Shown here: positions 56,564-64,000 of the stretch, piece after piece
Position numbering within the stretch: the stretch's first letter is position 1
Layout: every line of letters begins with the position of its first letter
From: Falciphora oryzae
Lineage: Eukaryota > Ascomycota > Sordariomycetes > Magnaporthales > Magnaporthaceae
Direction of reading: 5' to 3'
Assembly: GCA_000733355.1 (NCBI GenBank)
Contig: JNVV01000005.1
Span: forward strand, 1,681,132-1,745,131
Length of the DNA stretch: 64,000 nucleotides
Notes under the pieces: generated by a model
Told to the model about the DNA's origin: nothing
Databases searched by the model: none
What the model saw: only the letters and a program-made list of their open reading frames with translations
Program-made: the position numbers and the translations under genes

Positions 56564-57661
56564 CGTGGAGTAGACTTGATGCAAAGTAATGATGGCTTCG
56601 CGTAGAGATGTATTCAAAGAAGAGGCAGTATGGGTTTCAGGCTAGGCCGGACAAGCAGATTTATGATGTCGCGATGCTGGCGCGATGGTGTAGATGATGG
56701 TTGGGTTGGATGCAGCCGTTGGTGCCCAAATGCCCAAAAGTGACTCTGGTTAGAGGAGGCCAACGTGGACCAATGATAAGGGGGGCTGACTCTGATGCAG
56801 GACCAAGACCAAGATTCTTGAGTGAAAGGGATACTGAGAAATGGTGCTTTGGGCGTGAGGCGGCTTCTGGTCAAGGTCAACTCGAGGAGAAGTCTCGCGC
56901 AGAGTTGTTGTTGCGGGGAGAGTTTTGTGAGAGGAAATGCAGACAAGGGAGGGAGAATTAGCCTGGGGGCAACGGCACAGTCTGCGTCCACACGTTTCTA
57001 CTGTTATGAGCGGGGATCTCCTCCTGTTGTAGGGGAGAGTCGCGTTCGCTTCGGGCTACGGGGCGCAGTGGACGCGTCCGGTGTAGAGCAAACAAACACG
57101 CGCCATCCACGAGATGGCGGCGAGTGAGGCGCAAGATATCTTCAACGACTGCTCTCGAGAGTCTCGGGCACAAAAGTGGTTCTGTCACCATTTCGATCAA
57201 ACAACCCCCCCAACCTCAGGTGAAGTACTGGAAGGCGAAGGCCCGCCTGGGTTTTGCTTGGGGTCGACTTCGCAGCCCAGCTACCTCTCTGCCTGAGGAC
57301 ATCAGCCCTCATCCAGCACCACAGACAGCACCACAGAGCCATCTAGGAGTGCAAGAAGCCCTGGAGTGCCAGCTAAGTATGGCTGTGTGTGTCTGGCCTT
57401 CTTTCACGGTAAGTCAGGTGTGTATTGTCTCCGGGAGCAAGCTTTTCCCCAGCCAAACAAAGACACCCACTTCCCTAGTACAAAGACAATTAGCCCTGTC
57501 CTTGGCTTGAGACTTGACAGACACGAATCTAGGAACAAAGGATACATATTATGCGACTATCAAAGGTGCTTGCGGAAGCAACGTAGCAAGAAAGGAGCGG
57601 ACGAGTAGTCCCGTGGGGCCAACCTTTAGCGGAGGATTAGTTCAGTGATACCTTTCTCGTT
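56564..57661. other. Intergenic region
   Basis: These 1.1 kb are non-coding and include the promoter side of paralogue 1. No motif was recognised. Confidence 0.5.
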
Positions 57662-58022
57662 TTAGAAGAACCTTCCCCCCGTCCTCTCGTGGATGTGGTG
57701 GATTGACGACAAATTGAGGATTTTGGCTGAATGGTTGCTGACGCCCTCGTCCTCAACCGGAATCTGAACCGGCTCGAACTCGGGCTGACGTGGCTCGTGC
57801 GTGTTGTAGAAGCCCTCAAACTCTTGAACTCTAAGCAAGAGTGTCCTTGGAGACAATGTCGTACTCCTCAATCTCGTGCCCCGTGATACTCTTCTGGTTG
57901 CAACTATCGCAGTGGAGTTTTTGAAGCACAAAGATACGTTGTTCCCGTTCGTAGTGTGTGCTAAGCCATGTAACTTTTCCAGCTGAGACGTATAAAACTC
58001 CCGAACTGCTCACGGCGGCCAT
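57662..58022 (-). pseudogene. Small decayed coding unit of unknown function
   Basis: From MAAVSSSGVLYVSAGK at 58022 a coherent frame runs to about 57834. After a one-base shift near 57832 it continues with LRVQEFEGFYNTHEPRQPEF to a stop at 57662, giving about 120 residues. A C-D-S-C-N motif and acidic C-terminal part are visible. No family is recognised and it is not obviously related to the neighbouring paralogues. Confidence 0.35.
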
Positions 58023-58338
58023 GTAAAGCAAAACGTCAAGGTTCGGATTCCTCGCCTGGAAAAGCGACGTCACTACCGCAGCCCGTTAGACGGAACCGTG
58101 GCGGACGGCTCCCTGGGCAGCGAAGGCGTTCGGAAGGGGTTGGGAGTGAGAGCGTGTATTGCCCCAAGCTCCAATAAAGACGCCAGTGGACGGTAGGGAA
58201 AGGATAGTCGAAAATAAAAGAAAACAAGTGGAAAACAGGGTGTATACAGAGTGAAAGCCACCGAAGCAGGCCTGCAACGGCTGTCGCGATGTGAGTAACT
58301 TCAGTGGCTAGCAAGACGTCTATGATGGCCAGCAAGAT
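58023..58338. other. Short spacer
   Basis: About 316 bp between two decayed genes, with no feature seen. Confidence 0.5.
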
Positions 58339-59203
58339 CTACTCGTAGTCCTCCGCACAGCTGTCCTTCTTCCAGAGGTCGGCAAAGATAGGTCTGAGTC
58401 CGGCACAGTGGCCGACTGTGCAAGCTTGTCCTCGTGCTTGTTTTCCTCCACGTGCCCTAATGAGCTCTCGTCTGGTTGTTGCCACTCTCCGACGGCAATA
58501 TATGCAGCACTGCAGTCAGGCATCTCGACGAGAGAGTACTCCGCCATGCGCCCATAAAATGTGCGCGGGACAAGCTTATCCCAGTCTCCTTCAGCCCCTG
58601 CCGGGATCACCCAGTCGACGACCTTGTAACGGGGATAGTGCCGAGGGGCCAGCTTCCACGTGGAATTCGGCTCGGTGGTACCCTTCTCCTCAGACTCGAA
58701 CCTGTCCATGTCCCTGCGTATGATCAGGTGAATCATCGACACAGTGACGCCGGATGGGTAGCGCTGGACTGGCTCTGGGGTCTTCGTCAACTCCTGGTTG
58801 CTCCACTGGTTATCTCCCAGCGCAGCAGCAGTGTTCTGTTCGGCTTCCGCCATCTCGAGCGAGGTGTAAACTTCCCAAGCTTATCGATTCCAAATCGAGC
58901 GAGAGTTTCGTCGCGGATGGTGCGGCACTCCTCAGCCTCAAAGATCTCGCGAGAAGTCGTGCTGGTGTCTCTGATCTCCTGGTTGTTGATGGCAGCCGTG
59001 ATTTTTTGGAGGGGACTCTTCTTCTCCTCATCGTTCAGCCCCTCATCGTTGTTAGGGGCGAGGTAGCTCCCGAGACCTGAGCTGACAATCAGCTGTCTCG
59101 GCTCGGGGGCTCGTCGGGTGGCAAGGGTCGGCGTAGAACTCCTCAGTCCCGTTGTCACTGACTCCGTCGCGATAGGAAGAGGAGCGTGTCTTTTCGAAGG
59201 CAT
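58339..59203 (-). pseudogene. Array paralogue 2, two one-base frameshifts
   Basis: The start MPSKRHAPLPIATES lies at 59203. The frame shifts near 58870, between ...FGIDKLGK and VYTSLEMAEAEQN, and again near 58385, after ...VPDSDLS. Each shift is explained by one missing base. After the second shift the C-terminus reads FADLWKKDSCAEDYE and stops at 58339-58341, restoring the array's C-terminal motif (DSDLSFADLWKKD). The segment YPRYKV...EGDWDKLVP...RMAEYSLVEMPD aligns with EYQV...DEGWSGLLP...RMSELSPGDM of paralogue 1. The expected length is about 287 residues. The function is unknown. Confidence 0.6.
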
Positions 59204-59549
59204 CGCTCTCGACAACGATGATGCATCCGCAATCGCAGTCTTCGTAGTGCGGCTCTCTGTTTGGCTTGTGCTTGGGGATGCACGTCGCCAGGAATTTGGC
59301 CCGCAGCCCAGATCAGCAGGTGGTATATCTACCAGGAAAATGATTGGGCTGAGCGTCAGCTGCAAGATAGGTGAGGCTGCCCCGGCGGCGGCGGACCCAG
59401 GCCTGAGGTTCATCCAAGTCGAAATTGGAGATATCGACAGAACTTTTCTCTTGGTGATGGAGAGATCGACGACGCCGGTCTCCTGAACGTTGGCAACGTT
59501 CCTCTCGGTCTTGAAAGTGGAACCGTAGCTGTGACATTGCTTAGATGCG
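59204..59549. other. Spacer upstream of paralogue 2
   Basis: The frame of paralogue 2 remains open further upstream to 59575, into the neighbouring mobile element, so the true start is uncertain. No other feature is seen. Confidence 0.4.
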
Positions 59550-59557
59550 TTGAAAAA

Positions 59558-60090
59558 GAGGCCCTTTCGGTGCACACCCCTAAATCTCTATCCGCACCCA
59601 GTGGGTCCCCGATATCGGCCGCCATGCAGCTTTCTGTGGCGCGCCCACACAAATGCTCTGGGTGCACCTCCAGGGCGCATTTCCAGCGTGCACCAGCCTC
59701 TCTAGGCGCACTTCCAGGGCGCACCTCCAACGTGCACTTCGTGCTCTGGGCGCACCTCTCTAGGCGCACCTCCAGGGCGCACCTTTTTGCATGCCTCTTT
59801 GCGTGCACCTTTTTGCGTGCACCTCCTTACGTAAATTTCCTTGCGTGCATTTCCTTGCGTGCACCTCCTTGCGCGCATCTCCAGGACGCACCTCCATTGA
59901 AAGCGGCCAATCAAAGAAATTCAGTGGCTGAATGCTTGAGCTGGGTGGCTTTGCTGCATATGCGCGACCAATGGTATCAAGTTTTAATTGCGGGCCAAAT
60001 TTAATAAGCAGCGAAGCCGGCGTGCACAGGCGGTGCACGGGCCAAACTGGGTGCAAATAGAGAAATAGGGGTGTGCACCGAAAGGGCCTC
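59558..60090. mobile_element. 533-bp non-autonomous TIR element with 8-bp target duplication
   Basis: The ends gaggccctttcggtgcacac and its inverse extend to imperfect TIRs of about 50 bp. The flanks are a perfect 8-bp duplication, ttgaaaaa (59550-59557 and 60091-60098). The interior at about 59640-59900 is a degenerate minisatellite of 16-17-bp units resembling ccttgcgtgcacctcc. An 8-bp duplication points to hAT or a similar superfamily. There is no transposase. Confidence 0.8.
59640..59900 (+). repeat. GCAC-rich minisatellite inside the 533-bp element
   Basis: About 15 variable units of 11-17 bp built on gcgtgcacctcc and gcgcacctccagg follow one another. The minus strand therefore shows a spurious repetitive frame (EVHAK, RCTQ). 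Unit variation is too high for exact borders. Confidence 0.75.
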
Positions 60091-60098
60091 TTGAAAAA

Positions 60099-61969
60099 GG
60101 CGATGCGTGTGCCAATCTCCGTACGCATGAGCCATCGATAGCTAAGCTTCGAAAGCTGCGCGGTCGGTGGCTTGACGGGGGATCCTAGACCACACTCACA
60201 GCCCTTCCCGCGAGTCTCGACACGGTCCCGGACACCGGTACAAGTAGCAGCACTAGGGGCTGTTAGCGTTTGGAGTGACTTGGGAAGGGAGAATCTAGAG
60301 GAGACTAACGGGATCGGATGCTCTACTGTGTTGGCAACGTTCCAGTTGGCGAGCTTCCCTGCCCAGCCGGCCTGGCCTCGGTTCGTCTTTCTGGTAGAGC
60401 CGATGTTTCGCCGCACTGGTCGGCAGTCTTCGGATGTCCAAGGTGAGACAGGCTCGGCAACGTGCGTAGGGCGGTGACATGTCGGTTGCACATAGGTGCG
60501 CTTATTGTTCAAGATAATGCTTGCGACCACAGCTTGCGCTGTCGTCGAGAACAGGTGGGAGAGGCGCATCTCGGCTTGACCTATCAGGAAATACATAAAT
60601 CAGTACAGGGAGCCGGCAGACTGGCATGCAAGGGCCACGTACATTCTGTCTGATCCCTTTCGGCATGATTAGACGAGATGGTGACGCGTCTGGTTTAGTC
60701 AGACGGGGGCGAAGGCGAACGGAGACGGAGACAGCTGCTAGCTGGGTAATCGATTGACCTCGCGGAGTCGCTAAAAGAATTTCGCAAAACGTAGGCTCCG
60801 CGGGTAGACTGCAGGAGATGATGACACAAGAAGAAGTTCGATGGAAAGGCGTTTCTCCCGAGGCGGTCGATCAAGATCCTTGCGATCAGGATCCTTGACC
60901 AAGAAGAAGAGAGTCTCTATGGGAAGCGAATTTGGAACAGGAATCGAGGTTAAAATTCCAGACTACGCCCGCCGGAGGCATTCCGTGCTGCCAGTCTCGG
61001 AGCATCATACAACCGTAGCTCTACACTTGATAATTGTAAATTAGATACGCGGCATTCGTCTAAACTCGCGAAGCAGACGTCCCTTAAATTCTTCTAATTA
61101 CATGACAACGTGTCCAGAAATCCGGTTCCTGTGCAGATGCCAGGAACAGCTGAGCTCCGCAGGCTTTGCTTAGTGTGCGATGGCGGCATTGGGGAAGGAA
61201 ACCAAGCATTCCCGACTCTGGATATGGGTCGCTGGGATGCACTATGCTATCAAGCTCCCAGCCAACGTCGCGCGATGTGATGATCGAGCCGGAGCAGCCG
61301 CCGCAGCTCATCTTGACTTGGTGCTCCTTCCTAGTGTGCGTCTGGCCCATCTTCGCCGATCCAGACTCTCCGAGACGTCGTTCAGTCGGCAGTGTTGCGG
61401 GAGGAAAGACATATAACTATATATATATATATATATATACATGTACCCTTCATGGACCGACGAGACGGTTGGGAGTTTGATATGGATGTTTATGTAGAAA
61501 TGGATTTGCGGAGCTACTTTGTATCAGTTCCGCAGTGCTGGGGTGAATGAGGGTTTATATGCTACCACAAGGGAGGATTACAGATGACTCCCGATACACA
61601 GAATTGCGTGCAACGTCTTGGTGGTGTATGCTTTAAAAATGCAGAGGAGGCTTTCCCCTCGGTGAGGTCAGGTTCGAAGCTGGGCACTCATGTGGAATCA
61701 GCTTGAAAGACGCAAACGGGAAATCTCAATGACAGAGTATACCACACCAAGACAGACAAACACGAAGACATATAATTTATTAAAGAGGACAGTGACACGA
61801 ACTGACGTATATAAGCTAAGAGATGTGAGAATAGAGAAGAGAAGCAAACTCCTAACCATGTATCCATCCCATAACTACAGTCAGTTTGACTCCATTCTTG
61901 TTTTTTCGACATCCGTTGGTCACAAACGCACCGTGCAGGCAGGTGTGATTCTGCGACTGCTCCGCGCAC
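60099..61969. other. 1.9 kb without a supported gene
   Basis: It holds a TA microsatellite at about 61416-61439. A short minus-strand stretch near 61240-61300 (ITSRDVGWELDSIVHP) resembles motif V of the helicase fragment at 61970-62307. The long minus-strand frame at 59760-60596 depends on the minisatellite and is not credible. Confidence 0.45.
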
Positions 61970-62307
61970 CGACTCGACCGGTACGGCCTCGTTCAGGAAC
62001 GTTTTGTAGAAGTCCCGCTTCAGAGCCGGCGGCATCAACACGCCGCGACCGCGGCCGTCCTTTCCCGGGCAGAGCCTCTTGCCGAACACCTGGAGCACGT
62101 CGCTGATGGGATAATCGACCCAGCGGTGTCCCACCTTTCGGAATACTGCATGCCCATCACGATCACCAGGTGCACAATGCTATCGGGCTCCTAGCAAACC
62201 TCGCGAGATGCGATAAGCACTTGGATCGCCCCCTTGTCGTACAGATGCTTAACGATACGCCGGTCTATCTGGCTGAGGGCCTGATGGTCGGCGCCCACCA
62301 GTTTACC
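61970..62307 (-). pseudogene. Brr2/Ski2-like helicase fragment
   Basis: From about 62307 the minus strand reads a helicase core piece: GADHQALSQIDRRIVKHLYD, then a KGAIQVLIASREVC segment followed by TAG (62191-62193) where Trp is expected, then SIVHLVIVMGMQY. After a frameshift near 62140 it continues with GHRWVDYPISDVLQVFGKR, GRGRGVLM, KRDFYKTFLNEAVPVES. This order and wording match the RecA2/winged-helix junction of the U5 snRNP helicase Brr2 and its Ski2 relatives. The fragment is about 110 residues against >2000 in Brr2, so it is a truncated relic. Confidence 0.75.
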
Positions 62308-63204
62308 CGCCCGTAAGCAAGCTTCTTAACCGCCACGACGACGATTGCCTCCAGACGAAGAATCCGAGCGGCGTGACGCGCGCTGTCACAGACAACGGCC
62401 TTCTGATGCTACTTCCTTGGCCCCAAACAAGAATATTTTCCGAAATCTGTTCGCTCGGTTCGCTCGCTTGCGTCGCTAGAAGCTCGTTTATCGGCGCGGA
62501 GGCGGCTGGAAGCCAGGCTGGCTTGGCCACGTCCAAAACCGGGGGCACCGGTAGGAGCTGGAATCCCGGAGGGAAACTGGCAGTAGAAGGGAAGCCGGGT
62601 GCTGAACCGGTGTCAGTTTAATCAACACCATTCTCTGGAATTGCGTCAGTTGTCGGCGGCGGCGGAAGTGATTCGCGTATTGTGGTTTCGACACGCGCGG
62701 GGTTAAATCCTTCCCTGTTGACGTAGACTCGCCAAAAGACCGGCGAAACCCTGTGGACCAGAGCCCCCGCGAGCGCCTTGTTGAGCCGGAGCTCCAGCGC
62801 TAACGAGTCGATTAGGTCTGACGACTTGATCGGGCTAGCCGAACGAGGTCGGGGCCGAGGAGGCACTGCTCCATCCTTCGAGATGGGGACAGCAAGCTTC
62901 ACAGTCTGAGGCTGGTGAGAGGAAGGTAGCTCCTCCTGGAGACCCGGAAGGGCTGGCCAGCCTCAGGTCTCCTGACGTCTTCGCGACGGCCGTAACAGAC
63001 TTGCTCTCGCTACTTTCGCATCCACAATCGCTTGCGCGAGGTGAACACTACGCCACCTGAAGATGGTGACGTGCGTATGTCCGGCAACGCACACCTGAAA
63101 ATGGTGATGACGTGTAGCCGGCGCCGCCCACGTGAAGATGGTGACGTGCGCATCACCGAAAGCCCGGTAAGCTTATCAGCGAGCTAGTAGTCAAGTTTCG
63201 ACCA
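62308..63204. other. Spacer with a 94-residue frame and a short tandem repeat
   Basis: The minus-strand frame 62618-62902 (DLIDSLALELRLNKALAGAL...) looks coding-like but has no recognised family and no partner exons. A ~39-bp tandem repeat lies at 63053-63155. Confidence 0.4.
63053..63155 (+). repeat. Imperfect ~39-bp tandem repeat, three copies
   Basis: Units starting cacctgaagatggtgacgtg (63054), cacctgaaaatggtgatgac (63092) and cgtgaagatggtgacgtg (63131) follow one another. It lies just downstream of paralogue 3 in non-coding sequence. Confidence 0.7.
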
Positions 63205-64000
63205 CTACTCCTCCTCACCGCTGCCGTACTTAGACCACAGGTCGTCAAACGAAAGCCTGGAGTCGGCCTGGGGGTCGGGATGGGAGGGAGGACCGGTAGA
63301 CAGTGCGTCTGTCTCCACGGCGCCATCCTCGGCGCGGAGGAGCTTAACTCGCTCGCGGAACGATTTAAGCGGCTTCCGATGGCGTGCCAGGCTCTCCTTG
63401 AGCTTGCTGGAGCAGACTGGCCGTGTGGTGTTGGCGTTGTGGGCCTCCCCACCGATCACCCCAGTGCTGCTGTCCCGACCTTCTGCGGCCAGATCCTCGG
63501 CGGAGTAGGTTTGCATTCGCTGCTGGAACGGCCTAAACGGCTTGCCGAACTGGCCCAGGCCTGGGCGGAACTTGACCGAGTGGTCGACAGACCTGTTGGC
63601 GCACAGCCAAGTCGGGTACGGCTCCATGGTGAGCGAGCCAGGCGACGAGTAGAAGCGGTTGTCGCCCCAGTACTTCCGACTTTCAAGCTCCATCAGGCCC
63701 TGGATTGGCGCCGGGTAATGGCCCCACCAGTGCTGCCACTCTTTTGGCACACCCTTCTGCCAGGGCTCGGGGATGCGCCCGGTCTTGCCTCGCGAGAGCC
63801 GCCTCTCCTTCTGGCGCGGAGTCTCGAGCTGTCGTCCGTCGATGCGTGGTCTTGCGATATATGTCGATTTGGACGCAAGCCGCACAGGCAGGGTGCCGAC
63901 GTCGAGATTGCACAGTAATTTGTCTCTGGCTAGGCCGAGAAACAGCTGAGGCTCGTCGAATTGCAGGGTCTTCATATTTGGAGGACAGAACCGATGCGCG
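63205..64000 (-). CDS. Array paralogue 3, 5' part beyond the window
   Basis: A minus-strand frame is open from the window edge to the stop at 63205, with an internal ATG at 63975. At least 256 residues are present. The other two paralogues have an N-terminal part of 150 residues or more before the matching region, so the gene probably starts outside the window. Visible segments are LGLARDKLLCNLD (compare CYARELLRID in paralogue 1), then a tryptophan-rich stretch with KEWQHWWGHYP, then the shared C-terminus DSRLSFDDLWSKY followed by an acidic tail. No stop or shift is present, so this is the best-preserved member. The function is unknown. Confidence 0.6.
   Translation of the reverse strand, partial: AHRFCPPNMKTLQFDEPQLFLGLARDKLLCNLDVGTLPVRLASKSTYIARPRIDGRQLETPRQKERRLSRGKTGRIPEPWQKGVPKEWQHWWGHYPAPIQGLMELESRKYWGDNRFYSSPGSLTMEPYPTWLCANRSVDHSVKFRPGLGQFGKPFRPFQQRMQTYSAEDLAAEGRDSSTGVIGGEAHNANTTRPVCSSKLKESLARHRKPLKSFRERVKLLRAEDGAVETDALSTGPPSHPDPQADSRLSFDDLWSKYGSGEEE

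Noticed and set aside
59760..60596. 278-residue minus-strand frame with EVHA/RCTQ repeats
   Set aside because: It is the translation of the GCAC minisatellite and TIR of the 533-bp mobile element.

Overview
The window looks like nuclear DNA of a filamentous ascomycete (Pezizomycotina, probably Sordariomycetes; inferred). The unique genes are GC-rich and carry short introns of about 55-115 bp with GT...AG ends and CTAAC/CTGAC-type branch points. The gene families are typical of such fungi: DUF4360 secreted protein, DUF7025-type AAA+ ATPase, Goodbye-domain STAND protein, MFS sugar porter and Fot1/pogo transposons. The repeats are AT-rich and full of C-to-T/G-to-A changes that create stop codons, as expected from repeat-induced point mutation (RIP). 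No host species can be named from sequence alone.

Layout. 1-2671: a decayed LTR-retrotransposon fragment and two LTRs of one family in opposite orientation. 2672-6217: no supportable gene. 6218-18271: a healthy gene block containing a secreted DUF4360 protein, a large four-exon gene of unknown function on the minus strand, a two-exon protein with a C-terminal membrane segment, a glutathione S-transferase-like protein, and a 947-residue AAA+ ATPase. The ATPase begins with the first nine residues of the mature histone H3 tail. 18350-40454: a nested transposon island of about 22 kb. It holds a Harbinger-like element (43-bp perfect TIRs) split by a Ty3 element, two solo Copia-type LTRs, two long-TIR MITEs and a Fot1/pogo element side by side in TA runs, and a second Fot1/pogo copy split by a 6975-bp chromodomain Ty3 element. 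40457-43592: a four-carbon acid sugar kinase family gene (DUF1537) on the minus strand.

44925-64000 is an accessory, decaying block. It contains an MFS sugar-porter gene with three one-base frameshifts and a tRNA-Lys/tRNA-Glu pair. A Goodbye-STAND (NLR-like) gene has lost the Walker A lysine, has two frameshifts and has two stops in a C-terminal ZZ-type zinc finger. A small gene with a C2H2-like motif is intact. Three diverged minus-strand paralogues share a C-terminal D-S-x-L-S-[FW]-x-D-[LM]-W-x-K motif; one has a single stop, one has two frameshifts and one runs off the window. A Brr2/Ski2-like helicase fragment and a 533-bp element with 8-bp target duplications lie between them.

The intact genes show no shared pathway. 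The most striking single observation is the H3-tail mimic on the AAA+ ATPase. The best candidate for an undescribed system is the paralogue array at the right end. Insertion boundaries and target duplications are read directly from the sequence. Family names rest on motifs, and the functional ideas are inference.
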